This document shows positions 1 through 7,149 of a DNA stretch of 14,230 nucleotides, one piece after another; the first letter of the stretch is position 1, and every line of letters begins with the position of its first letter. The notes below the pieces were generated by a model. The model did not search any database, had not been told where the DNA came from, and worked only from the letters and a program-made list of their open reading frames with translations. The translations under genes were made by a program, and so were the position numbers. Source of the stretch: CAZWCE01 sp964632505 (GTDB lineage Bacteria; Planctomycetota; Planctomycetia; Pirellulales; Thermoguttaceae); NCBI GenBank assembly GCA_964632505.1, contig CAZWCE010000039.1, forward strand, positions 1 through 14,230, written 5' to 3'.

Positions 1-355
1 CCATGTCATTGATTCACACACTTAATAGGGAAAACCTATTCGCAACGGGTATACAACAAACAGAAAAGCAATATCGGTTGATGGAAGAACGAGGAAAAGG
101 GCATGTTCATTGCAGCTCCGGAATGGGATGGAATTACATTCATGGGTCACGGTAGTGGTGATATTGGAAAAAGCCATCTCCAATTGCATTGCATCGGGAA
201 TGACCATTTTATCATTAAGATTTCACAGGTTCAAGCTTATATGCTACTGCTCAGGAGAAGACGACAAGGTTCCTCTCTCGAATGCCCTTCGGCACTGGCT
301 CACCACACACCTTCTCAGGCAAGTCATGAAGCTAATCTTCTTTCGGTTGCGGCCG
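1..355. other. left flank without a recognisable gene
   Basis: No open frame here has convincing protein character. Short frames of 60-87 codons exist on both strands, but none has a good ribosome binding site or resembles a family I know. The stretch lies downstream of the minus-strand serpin-like gene, and I see no clear terminator for that gene in it. One short plus-strand translation (around 110-150) loosely recalls an IS3-type transposase motif, but too weakly to call. Confidence 0.4.
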
Positions 356-1489
356 CTAATGAATAAGCAATGAGGGGTTGGCGATCCATAAGGCAAAATA
401 GGGAACATCCGAGTTTTTCCGTTTCATAAGAATCAGAAAGGGACGATCGAACACCATGCGATGCTGTGGCGGTCCCGAACCAGGGGCACTGCAACCAAAG
501 GATAAGTGTGACTCGGAACGTAAACGAACGCCCTTTTCGTCAAACTGAAAGCGAATATTTTGTAAGGCGCTGAGACACACCAAGTCCTTGGCGACGGCAG
601 GATTCGAAACGAGAAGTCTATTCCCTTCCAACTTTAAGAATTGCTTGGTCAGATCGAAGTTGAGCTTCGGTATTTTCAGCACATCGCCTGTTGAAGGAGC
701 AACAGATTCCCCGCTTGCAACCCGTTGTTGAACGTGGTCGATCGTCTTCTTGAGCGACTTGGAGGGGGAGATCTTCGCAAGGATGATTTGCTCTTCGGGA
801 CTTTTCGACATGAGTTCGATGATGAAATCATTTTCTTCCTGATAGTCCAAGATTCGGAATTGAGCGTACAAGGCCTCATGTTTTGATTTATAATCTTCTC
901 CTACACCAAAGCAGGGCACTTGGGTACCATTAAAGGTGATGGGTTCCTCAATGCGTTCGTACGGAGTCGGAAACTCGATATTCTTGAAGAGGTAGGCGTA
1001 GGCTACAATATCCTGCGGTCTTGGTGTCAATGAATGATCAGGAAGATGTCTCGGCGTCGCTTTTCCTTGAAACTTATCCTGAAGTTTTTCATCGATCTTC
1101 TGAAAAACATCATCCTTAATGAAACCAGCTACTGCGATATAGGAGTCGTTATCGAGATCTTTTTTAGTAAAGTCTCTCTCGTTGAGAATGGAGACCATCT
1201 CCGGCTCATTTTCCAAATGAATGTCTTCCCCAATCAGCGAACAGACCTCATTCCATGCCAATTGAAAAGTGCCGCACCAGAGGAGATTCTGGTTATCCAC
1301 CATCGCTGCTTCAAGATGCGGTGTGATCATTGTGGAGTTCAGCTCTTCCGCACTCGCTTCCAAAAGAAACTCGTCGGTGAATACGTCTTCATGAGTGCCT
1401 TCATGAATGTTTTCAATAATCCAGAATATCGCGAGAGGTGATATCACAAGAAGTATCAGAAGCATGGCGAGCCTCTGTATGGATCTCAT
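356..1489 (-). CDS. membrane-anchored, diverged serpin-like protein
   Basis: The product is 377 aa. I start it at 1489 because AGGAGAG lies 5 bases upstream (plus-strand 1495-1501); an upstream in-frame ATG at 1564 lacks such a site. Residues 5-25 are a strongly hydrophobic signal anchor (LAMLLILLVISPLAIFWII), so the rest should be extracytoplasmic. The C-terminus resembles the end of serpins: a strand like the one before the reactive loop (QNIRFQFDEKGVR, near 311-323), then a loop, then FDRPFLILMKRK ending in ANP. The N-terminal half is not recognisably serpin; it carries LLWCGTFQLAWNEVC at about 69-83. The hinge after EKG (residue 318) reads V-R-L-R, bulky and charged, where inhibitory serpins need small residues, so protease inhibition is unlikely. 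The serpin relation is my reading of the C-terminal third only; the function is unknown. Confidence 0.7.
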   Translation of the reverse strand: MRSIQRLAMLLILLVISPLAIFWIIENIHEGTHEDVFTDEFLLEASAEELNSTMITPHLEAAMVDNQNLLWCGTFQLAWNEVCSLIGEDIHLENEPEMVSILNERDFTKKDLDNDSYIAVAGFIKDDVFQKIDEKLQDKFQGKATPRHLPDHSLTPRPQDIVAYAYLFKNIEFPTPYERIEEPITFNGTQVPCFGVGEDYKSKHEALYAQFRILDYQEENDFIIELMSKSPEEQIILAKISPSKSLKKTIDHVQQRVASGESVAPSTGDVLKIPKLNFDLTKQFLKLEGNRLLVSNPAVAKDLVCLSALQNIRFQFDEKGVRLRSESHLSFGCSAPGSGPPQHRMVFDRPFLILMKRKNSDVPYFALWIANPSLLIH

Positions 1490-1494
1490 ATTGA

Positions 1495-1501
1495 CTCTCC
1501 T
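1495..1501 (-). promoter_or_regulatory. ribosome binding site setting the serpin-like start
   Basis: On the minus strand AGGAGAG lies 5 bases before the ATG at 1489. It decides between this start, which begins directly before a membrane anchor, and an ATG 25 codons upstream that would add a hydrophilic N-terminal extension. Confidence 0.7.
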
Positions 1502-1655
1502 ATATGTATTGAAGAAGCGATCGCAATCGATCAACGCTTGAAAACTCCGATTCACATGAGCCAAACACTATTGGATGCCGCCGACCTTCGGAAGACGAGA
1601 TCCAAGAGCTGTTCCCGTTTTCCCCTGAGAACGTGTTTTGAAAAATAAACCGCGA

Positions 1656-1886
1656 CTACATCGCGCTTCGCAAGTGCGAGCGGGCCTGAAGGTAGTCTTC
1701 GGGTCCGACGTACTCCAGGATCAGCGGTGCCTTCGGTGTGCACTTGGCCGCCAGATTGACGAACGCCGGGTAGTCGAGATCTCCTTGCCCCGCCGCCACA
1801 CTGCGGTCGACGTGTAGCTTCCGGTCCTTTGCGTGCAGGCAATCGATCCACGGCGCCAGTTGTTCGGATGAAATTGCATCTCGCAT
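1656..1886 (-). pseudogene. sugar phosphate isomerase/epimerase C-terminal remnant
   Basis: The 76-codon frame reads LAPWIDCLHAKDRK, then HVDRSVAAGQGDLDYPAF, then APLILEYVGPEDYLQARSHLR. This is the pattern at the C-terminal end of xylose isomerase-like TIM-barrel proteins (sugar phosphate isomerase/epimerase): a metal-ligand H-x-K-D-R strand, a GxGDxD(Y/F)PAF turn and a final ILEYV strand. The natural stop appears intact. Full-length relatives are about 250-300 aa, and nothing upstream of 1886 continues the barrel in any frame, so at least two thirds of the gene is missing. There is no ribosome binding site for the ATG at 1886. I judge it a decayed 3' fragment left by a rearrangement; the preceding genes do not relate to it. 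Confidence 0.6.
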
Positions 1887-2332
1887 GGAATCAGTGACCT
1901 CTCAATTTTTCCAGCATAGCAAAAAGTACAAGGAACGAAAAGTATCCACGCAAACATGCTTTTCCCAAAAGGTGCTCGTGGTGGTGCTTTGGATTGTGAA
2001 AATGCTTTCTTTTCATAAGTGAGTGGTGAACACTATGGTGTCATGCGATGCGGTCGGATTTGTTGAGATTTGCGGTGATTTGGATTTTATCGCCGATTGA
2101 GTTTTTCGCGCAAGTAGCGATTTGCCAAAGCGTTGCGGCGAGAGGGAAGGCGGTAAACCGCTAGGGCGCAAGAGGATGCGCCTCGGGTGCGCATCGCAAG
2201 GAAGGAAGAAAAGAGTAGGCCCGGTAGGACTCCCTGCCCACGACCAAGGGATTATGAGACGGATGACGCAATCGCCCGATCTCTCGACTTGTTCCGAGCT
2301 TATCCGATCATAAATCCCAAGAGGTGACCACA
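1887..2332. other. gene-poor stretch with short dyads
   Basis: No coding sequence is supported between the isomerase remnant and the first 46-bp repeat. ORFs on either strand here (for example 2122-2313 plus, 2013-2363 minus) lack family resemblance and good start signals. A 7-bp perfect stem, GATGCGC with GCGCATC (2175-2195, 7-base loop), is visible but has no T-run, so it is not an intrinsic terminator. Confidence 0.4.
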
Positions 2333-2378
2333 TGGGTGAGCGCCGATCTGCAAGAATTTGCAAGTATTTGGATCGGTG
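2333..2378. repeat. 46-bp imperfect repeat, copy 1
   Basis: This copy matches 2952-2997 at 41 of 46 positions. It begins TGGGTGAGCGCCGATC and ends GGATCGGTG. Its ends form a dyad, CGCCGATC (2341-2348) against GATCGGTG (2371-2378), with 22 bases between; one pair is G-T. The five differences do not fall at third codon positions, so I do not read it as a conserved coding segment. Confidence 0.75.
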
Positions 2379-2505
2379 ATACTGCTGCTTCTATCGGCTT
2401 CTTTCCTGGCTAGCATGTCATTTTTTCTTCGATGATTGCGTCTCGCCAATCGACCGGCATTCGGTTAGAATATCGGTATACGCTAAACCAAGGGAGACTA
2501 CTAAA

Positions 2506-2724
2506 ATGAAAACCGATTCCATTTACGATTTGAGCCCGCCCGAGAAGCTTCAGCTCGTTGAGGACCTCTGGGACGACCTCGCGGCGAGCCCAGAAGACGT
2601 TCCGATTCACGATTGGCAGATCGAGGAAGTCACGCGACGCAAGGCGAATCTCCAGAGCCGACCGGCTAGCAGCCTTTCCTGGGAGGAGATCAAGGAGCGA
2701 GTCAGGAACCGCCATGAAGGTTGA
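2506..2724 (+). CDS. type II antitoxin, putative addiction module component family
   Basis: The product is 72 aa and acidic. It matches the family annotated as 'putative addiction module component' (TIGR02574/PF09720): an opening helix LSPPEKLQLVEDLWDDLA (about 9-26), a PxxxW turn (IHDWQIEEVTRR) and a closing SWEEIKERVR helix. Family members are about 70-80 aa, so it is full length. GGGAG at 2492-2496 lies 9 bases before the ATG. The stop overlaps the start of the toxin frame by 11 bases (ATG at 2714), the usual arrangement for translational coupling. The family neutralises an adjacent ParE/RelE-type toxin and often represses its own operon. The toxin here is broken, so this may be an orphan antitoxin that still acts against homologous toxins elsewhere. 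Confidence 0.88.
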   Translation: MKTDSIYDLSPPEKLQLVEDLWDDLAASPEDVPIHDWQIEEVTRRKANLQSRPASSLSWEEIKERVRNRHEG

Positions 2725-2854
2725 GCTGGTCTTTTCACCGGAAGTCGAGAAGGACCTCGGCGACGCTTATGCCTGGTACGAAGAACATCGGCGTGGGCTT
2801 GGAGAGGAATTTCTCGACTGTGTCGATGCTTGTGTTCAACGGATTCATGCCTCT
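2714..2854 (+). pseudogene. ParE/RelE-family toxin, 3'-truncated
   Basis: The frame opens with MKVELVFSPEVEKDLGDAY, AWYEEHRRGLGEEFLD and CVQRIHAS: the first strand, the two N-terminal helices and the start of the sheet of ParE/RelE-superfamily toxins. These normally run 90-100 aa. After about residue 47 the similarity stops. The expected C-terminal strands (basic, aromatic, with a conserved R and a final H/W region) are absent in all three frames. The frame stays open to 3334, but only by reading across copy 2 of the 46-bp repeat and antisense through the end of the Fic gene, so a 206-aa translation would be an artefact or a non-functional chimera. Without the C-terminal sheet, toxicity is unlikely. 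Confidence 0.75.
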
Positions 2855-2951
2855 CTTGGACGATCCACGACATCTTCTTTTGCCAATGCGTGTGATTCGG
2901 AGGCTGAAACTTCCGCCTTTGAAGTGAAGGAGCCGTTGGAAAGGCAGCTTC

Positions 2952-2997
2952 TGGGTGAGCGCCGATCCGCAAGAATATGCAACGATTTGGATCGGCG
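2952..2997. repeat. 46-bp imperfect repeat, copy 2
   Basis: This is the second copy of the element at 2333-2378, with 5 mismatches. Here the dyad is perfect over 8 bp: CGCCGATC (2960-2967) pairs with GATCGGCG (2990-2997). It sits between the truncated toxin and the Fic stop codon. The two copies bracket the toxin-antitoxin remnant, 573 bases apart. Confidence 0.75.
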
Positions 2998-3013
2998 GTG
3001 TTTGACTTATCCC

Positions 3014-4546
3014 TCACTTCGGTGCTATCCGCTGGTCGCCGTAGGCCGACCGAACCGCCTTTTCCATCGCCAGCACTTCCTCGTCGGACAAGAAATCGAA
3101 CTCGCCGGCGCGTTTGCGGGCGGAGAGCCGTCCCTGGTTCTGGAGGCAGAATCGGATGAACAGGTCGATCTTTCGGTCGGGCATATCCACGATCTGTTGC
3201 ATCGCCGATTTGGTCACGTCATATTTTGCCAAAAAGGAGAGCTCCTCGACCAACTCCGCGTCGATCGTTTGTTCGATGAACCTATACAGCGCTTCGGCCT
3301 GGGGCGTCATGTCGATGTAGGCGTACCATCTTGAAGTTTCGTTCTCGACGGTCATTCGGCCTTGCTCATCCAGGGAATACTCGATCAGGGGCATGAGCGG
3401 GCGAGAGAACGCCTCGAGTGAAGCGTCGTACTCGCTTGGATTCTTGAGCATCGCCACCGAAACCGGAAACATGATCCCCTCGGGCGTGAACCCGCGACAC
3501 GCCAGGATGTTGTGGATCAAAAAGCGATGGATGCGCCCGTTGCCATCCTCAAACGGATGAAGGAAGACGAATCCATAAGCGATGGCCGCCGCGTGAATCA
3601 CGGGCGGAACGCCTCCCTGGTCCATGCGCTGATGGGCCGCGATGAGTCCTTCCATGAGCGCGGGAAGGTCTCGCGGCTTCGGACAAGCGAAATGCACTTT
3701 TTCCCGCAAGAGCGTCACGCTCTCCCCCACGTAGTTCTGGACCGTGCGGTAATCCGATTCCTGGAATCGGGGATCGACGATCCGATTCTGTAGATCAATC
3801 CAATGGGACTTTTTGCAGAAGTCTTCCTTCTCGGCGAGCTGAAGCATCGCGATGAACCGCTCGGTTCGGGTCGAGTTCGGCTTGATTCGTTCGATCGCGA
3901 ACGAGGACCTCGTTTCCTTGGTGTAGAGATAACCCAGCGCCCGTTTCACGAGGTCGGATGAATAGCCCGACACGACCTGTCGGCATCGCCGGGAGAGGTC
4001 CGATTTCTCCAAAGCGAGAAGGATTTCCGTTTTCCAAATGATCGGACAGAACCCCGATTCGCCCAGGAGGTTGTCGTTCACCCGCTGGCGGCGGATACGC
4101 CGTCCCGGTTCGGCGGTGAAGTATTCGTTCGTCTCCAGGAGATCGACATAATTTCCCTGCTTCAGCTCGTCCAGCGGCAGTGTCGTTCCGGTGAGGAACT
4201 CGAAAAGAAACCAGAGACGCCGGGCGTATTTTCCGGTCGGCTTCGACTGAATGTAGTCGACCAGCTCGGCTTGCGGGACGACCCGAAACAGGGCGTCCAA
4301 GATGGCGAGGTTGACGCCGTCGTACTTCAGGGCGAATTCCAGATGGTCTCCGAGCTCTTCGCCCGGCCAATATTTCGCGGGGTAGGTCTCTTCGGTGATG
4401 CCGGAAACGGTCTCGATGTCCTGAGCCGAGCCGTGAGCGACATAGGATTGGTGCCAGTGGGGCACGGCATCCAGTCCGTATTTTTGGAGCAGGGCCAGAT
4501 AGCCCGCGGGCCGGGGAGGGCGATTCTTTTGCTCTTGAGTAGCCAT
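3014..4546 (-). CDS. Fic family protein (probable AMP-transferase, class II)
   Basis: The product is 510 aa. The Fic core motif HPFEDGNGRIHR is intact at residues 330-341; His330 would act as general base and the acidic residue plus GNGR loop bind Mg and nucleotide phosphates, giving transfer of AMP to a target hydroxyl. An inhibitory-helix motif of the (S/T)xxxE type precedes the core (SSFAIER, Ser215/Glu219), the class II arrangement in which the Glu blocks ATP orientation. The usual Gly/Asn after the Glu is Arg here. The N-terminal 170 residues (LGDHLEFALKYDGVNLAIL, PTGKYARRLWFLFEFLTG, QGNYVDLL) fit a standalone Fic family of about 500 aa. The C-terminal 90 residues look helical and may be a winged helix; I cannot be sure. 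The target is unknown. It has its own promoter and is transcribed towards the truncated toxin. Confidence 0.93.
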   Translation of the reverse strand: MATQEQKNRPPRPAGYLALLQKYGLDAVPHWHQSYVAHGSAQDIETVSGITEETYPAKYWPGEELGDHLEFALKYDGVNLAILDALFRVVPQAELVDYIQSKPTGKYARRLWFLFEFLTGTTLPLDELKQGNYVDLLETNEYFTAEPGRRIRRQRVNDNLLGESGFCPIIWKTEILLALEKSDLSRRCRQVVSGYSSDLVKRALGYLYTKETRSSFAIERIKPNSTRTERFIAMLQLAEKEDFCKKSHWIDLQNRIVDPRFQESDYRTVQNYVGESVTLLREKVHFACPKPRDLPALMEGLIAAHQRMDQGGVPPVIHAAAIAYGFVFLHPFEDGNGRIHRFLIHNILACRGFTPEGIMFPVSVAMLKNPSEYDASLEAFSRPLMPLIEYSLDEQGRMTVENETSRWYAYIDMTPQAEALYRFIEQTIDAELVEELSFLAKYDVTKSAMQQIVDMPDRKIDLFIRFCLQNQGRLSARKRAGEFDFLSDEEVLAMEKAVRSAYGDQRIAPK

Positions 4547-4557
4547 CTATTCATTCC

Positions 4558-4573
4558 AGAAAAACGATTACAA
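4558..4573 (+). promoter_or_regulatory. operator-like 16-bp repeat, proximal copy
   Basis: AGAAAAACGATTACAA here and AGAAAAATGATTACAA at 4608-4623 differ at one base and lie 50 bp apart in the same orientation, one on each side of the Fic promoter core. This copy overlaps the predicted transcription start region, a position suited to repression. The binding protein is unknown. Confidence 0.5.
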
Positions 4574-4580
4574 TGCTGGA

Positions 4581-4608
4581 ATTATAGTTGCAAAAAGGTG
4601 CTTGTCAA
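4581..4608 (-). promoter_or_regulatory. sigma70-type promoter of the Fic gene
   Basis: Read on the minus strand, TTGACA (4608-4603) is followed after 16 bases by TATAAT (4586-4581). Both hexamers match the consensus exactly. The expected start of transcription is near 4574, giving a leader of about 28 bases to the Fic ATG. The surrounding 80 bases are markedly AT-rich against the coding sequence on either side. Confidence 0.75.
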
Positions 4609-4623
4609 GAAAAATGATTACAA
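4608..4623 (+). promoter_or_regulatory. operator-like 16-bp repeat, distal copy
   Basis: This is the second copy of the 16-bp repeat, directly upstream of the -35 box of the Fic promoter and touching it. A shorter match (AGAAAAATGAT, 4699-4709) lies just before the divergent small ORF. Repeats on both sides of a consensus promoter suggest a regulator that binds cooperatively. Confidence 0.45.
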
Positions 4624-4704
4624 AGGCCGTTCGATAGAGGGGGTTTCTGGAAAAACTGTTACGGATCGGGAAAAATCGATCCCCATGGATTTTCCAGTAG
4701 AAAA

Positions 4705-4863
4705 ATGATGATGAGGGATTTGTATTGCCGGCTTCTCGCCCGGGGCAATCGCTCTTCAAAGAAACACCCCGACGTCAACTCGATCGGCGGCCTGATCGCT
4801 TGCCTTGGATTCGAAGTGGCCATGTGTTCAGAGATATCGGCCGAATCAGCTTGGGTTCGATGA
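4705..4863 (+). CDS. small antitoxin-like ORF, possibly a HigA-type remnant
   Basis: This is a 52-codon frame with three ATGs in a row at 4705, 4708 and 4711. The segment RDLYCRLLARGNRSS, then VNSIGGLIACLGFEVAM, recalls the second half of the XRE-fold 'addiction module antidote' proteins, where the pattern is LYxxLSxxGNPxxxTLxxVLxALGxxL. A complete antidote is about 95-100 aa; the first helices of the HTH are missing, and I see no strong ribosome binding site. It diverges from the Fic gene with the operator-like repeats in between, a natural position for a Fic regulator. It may equally be a dead 3' fragment. The similarity is modest and the call tentative. Confidence 0.35.
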   Translation: MMMRDLYCRLLARGNRSSKKHPDVNSIGGLIACLGFEVAMCSEISAESAWVR

Positions 4864-4872
4864 TCTTTTCAC

Positions 4873-6177
4873 CTATTGCTTCCTTGGGTGGTTGATCCGC
4901 TGGAGGAAAAGAATGGCGCCGGTCGGCTCATCGATGATGAAAAAAAGGTAAGGTCGGTTGACGCGGATGCGGGTGGGCTCCCGGTTGGCAATCGCCGTGG
5001 CGATCGCGGCGGTGGCGGCGTCGGCCCGCGTGCCTTTTTCATTAACCTCGATATCCACTTGCTGCACGATCTCCTGAAGATACACGGGGTCGGGCGTCAT
5101 CCGAGAGAGATCGCACTGGTTTCGATCGAACAATGTCAGTTCCATCTTTTGCAAAGGGGCCTTGAGCGAATGCCTGCTTCGCAGGTGGGTTTTGGGCAGA
5201 TGCAGCTCCACCTCGCCCATGCTGCATTTATTTCGCCACTGCGTCACATCGTTCGCCGTGAAGGTTTGGAAGAGAGCATCGCGGCGCGGAACGACAATCA
5301 AGGCCATCAGCTTCCCACCCCGGTAAGGTATCGCAACGATTTCGGCCTCTCTTGCCACGTAATGGGCAAAATGCCTCTTCCCGATCATGAACGGCACCTG
5401 GACGTTGTTCCCTTGCCGATCGACAAAAAAAGTTTCATGCCGAACTTCTTCAAATGGGCGCATCCAAGCCCCATGAAAATGGACCACGTTCGTCAGCACC
5501 AACTTTGTATCATGAGAAATCGTGCCCGGAGTGAGTAGTTCATCGATCCTTCCTCGCGTTCGGATTGAAATCCATTTGTTGATCTTTCCACGGGAAACGT
5601 CTGGATGCTTCTCGAAGTCGAGTTCTTTCAGAAATGCTCGATAGTGTCCGGTGTCTTCCAAGAATTCGCGATAGAAGCCCCGCCCTGCTTGCTTCCAGAG
5701 CGCGTTGTAGATTTCGAGCTCCCGCGGCGGCACTCCGCCGTCGCTCTCTTTCGAGAATACAGCGGCCAATGCTGCCTGTGGCTTGGTTTCTGCTCTGTTC
5801 GCTTCTTCTCGCCGGTTCGGCCGGGACGATTTTCCAGTCGCGATGCTCAGTGCATCGAGGAGCGCCCCGAATGCTCGGTGAAAACGATCCGGTGAGCCTT
5901 CCCAGCCGGTCCACCGCGTCAGTTCGTGATAGGTCTCCCCGTTGGCTCCGGCGTAGAGGAGCCCCAAGAGATTCGACAAACTGATGGGCGAATAAGCGAC
6001 GTTCCCGGCAGGAGCTTCCTTGCACAGTTGATGGAAGACCGTGATACCCGGCTGGTTGTTCGCTTGAACGACTCGCTCCAACTCCCTGGGAGTCGTCGGA
6101 TGGCGGGGAGATTGCGAAAAGGAATTCGAGATCATCACCGTGACCGGAAGAACGAGGCTGAGAACGATTTTTTTCAT
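4873..6177 (-). CDS. secreted serpin, probably inhibitory
   Basis: I start the gene at 6177 (434 aa): the ATG follows GAAAGG on the minus strand and opens a typical signal peptide, MKKIVLSLVLPVTVMISNSF, with likely cleavage after SFS. An upstream ATG at 6288 would bury that signal. Serpin hallmarks run in order: NVAYSPISLSNLLGLLYAGANGET, then VLTNVVHFHGAWMRPFEE, then a loop hinge, then NRPYLFFIIDEPTGAILFLQRINHP. The hinge E-K-G-T-R-A-D-A-A-T starts at residue 380; with Gly at P15, Thr at P14 and mostly small residues at P12-P9 it fits an inhibitory serpin that inserts its loop. Counting 17 residues puts P1 at or near Ile396 in an Ile/Ala-rich loop, suggesting elastase-like targets. It should act outside the cytoplasm, against host, predator or self proteases. 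Confidence 0.93.
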   Translation of the reverse strand: MKKIVLSLVLPVTVMISNSFSQSPRHPTTPRELERVVQANNQPGITVFHQLCKEAPAGNVAYSPISLSNLLGLLYAGANGETYHELTRWTGWEGSPDRFHRAFGALLDALSIATGKSSRPNRREEANRAETKPQAALAAVFSKESDGGVPPRELEIYNALWKQAGRGFYREFLEDTGHYRAFLKELDFEKHPDVSRGKINKWISIRTRGRIDELLTPGTISHDTKLVLTNVVHFHGAWMRPFEEVRHETFFVDRQGNNVQVPFMIGKRHFAHYVAREAEIVAIPYRGGKLMALIVVPRRDALFQTFTANDVTQWRNKCSMGEVELHLPKTHLRSRHSLKAPLQKMELTLFDRNQCDLSRMTPDPVYLQEIVQQVDIEVNEKGTRADAATAAIATAIANREPTRIRVNRPYLFFIIDEPTGAILFLQRINHPRKQ

Positions 6178-6443
6178 TTTTTGCCTTTCGAGAATGTGAT
6201 TGTTCGTCGCCTTTTTGTCAGTCCTTTCTATATGTATAGAGAGTGTCAAGAAGGGAATAATCCAACAAGAGAAAGAGCAAAAAAACAAATTTACTTTAAC
6301 TCCTTGTCTCTGAGGCCTTTATGTGAAATCTGCCTGGGGAAACTCGTTTTTCTCAAAAAATTCTTGTTGGATATCGGTCCCGGCTCTCCTCTAGATAAGT
6401 AAGAAGACGGAAAACCGGACACGACCACAACACAAAACAACGC

Positions 6444-6450
6444 AAGGAGG
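6444..6450 (+). promoter_or_regulatory. strong ribosome binding site
   Basis: AAGGAGG lies 9 bases before the ATG at 6460. A full anti-16S match supports this otherwise unrecognised ORF as a real, well-translated gene. Confidence 0.8.
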
Positions 6451-6459
6451 TAGAGCAGG

Positions 6460-7089
6460 ATGCAGGAATTGGAGCCCTCTCGAAATCAACGGTTGGCGGC
6501 GGCGTTCTATCCCGCATTCCAGACCGGGCTTGTCAGATTTCTAAACGCCGAACCGAAACACGCTCCCGGTCCCAAAAAAAAGATCAGTTCATTACAAAAG
6601 GTCCAACGGCTGGAAAAAATCAAGCTCTGGGATATTCCCCCCTTCTGGATCCATATCATGAAGCCGGCCCTCTTCGGGAAAGGGAAGCCTTCGAAGGAAA
6701 TGATTCAGAAGGCCCGCCTTTTCCTGGCCCAGGAGGAACAGATACTCGCCCAATTTGAGAGCTTTTCGCAGTGCTTCGAAGAATTGGGCCCCGCGAAAGC
6801 CCGGACTCATTTGAAGTGGCTGGTCTCGATCGTCTCATGGGTGTTGATCCCCAGCTTGGTCATTGCCGACGGTCCAGCTGAGCTGGCGATCCAGTGGATG
6901 CAGACCATCCGTGAACGGGTCGAATTGTACCCGACCCTTTTTGATGAAGAAGGAAGTAAAGATCGGCGATTGGTCCTTTTTTCATTGTCCTATAACTTTT
7001 CCTTCTTTATCTATTCTTGGAAGGTTAAGGAGAATAAACAATTCAAAGCTCGCCGGTATCGGGGAGTCCAAAATCTTGTGAACATATAA
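6460..7089 (+). CDS. hypothetical protein, first gene of the plus-strand cluster
   Basis: The product is 209 aa and I do not recognise the family. It is basic at residues 36-56 (PGPKKKISSLQKVQRLEKIK), then largely helical. A hydrophobic stretch W120-A136 (WLVSIVSWVLIPSLVIA) could be one membrane segment or a buried helix, and a second aromatic-rich stretch lies near 171-187 (LVLFSLSYNFSFFIYSW). There are no cysteine pairs, nucleotide-binding loops or signal peptide. The start is fixed by AAGGAGG. It ends 60 bases before the first small paralog and is codirectional with it. TATAAT at 7085-7090 overlaps its stop codon and could be a -10 element for the next gene, though no -35 is evident. Confidence 0.75.
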   Translation: MQELEPSRNQRLAAAFYPAFQTGLVRFLNAEPKHAPGPKKKISSLQKVQRLEKIKLWDIPPFWIHIMKPALFGKGKPSKEMIQKARLFLAQEEQILAQFESFSQCFEELGPAKARTHLKWLVSIVSWVLIPSLVIADGPAELAIQWMQTIRERVELYPTLFDEEGSKDRRLVLFSLSYNFSFFIYSWKVKENKQFKARRYRGVQNLVNI

Positions 7090-7149
7090 TTCCGAATCTT
7101 CATCGACCAACGAATTTCCCCTCACCCTGTTTCAGAAAAGGAGTTTGCT

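Noticed and set aside
103..200. Possible IS3/IS150-type transposase fragment on the plus strand (HCSSGMGWNYIH)
   Set aside because: It only loosely recalls the H-S-D-x-G-W-x-Y motif, and the residues that should follow are absent in every frame.
2175..2195. Perfect 7-bp stem-loop as a terminator
   Set aside because: No T-run follows on either strand and no gene ends just before it.
3795..4370. 191-codon minus-strand ORF inside the Fic gene
   Set aside because: It is an alternative frame rich in Arg, Pro and Gly; the overlapping Fic frame has the conserved motifs.
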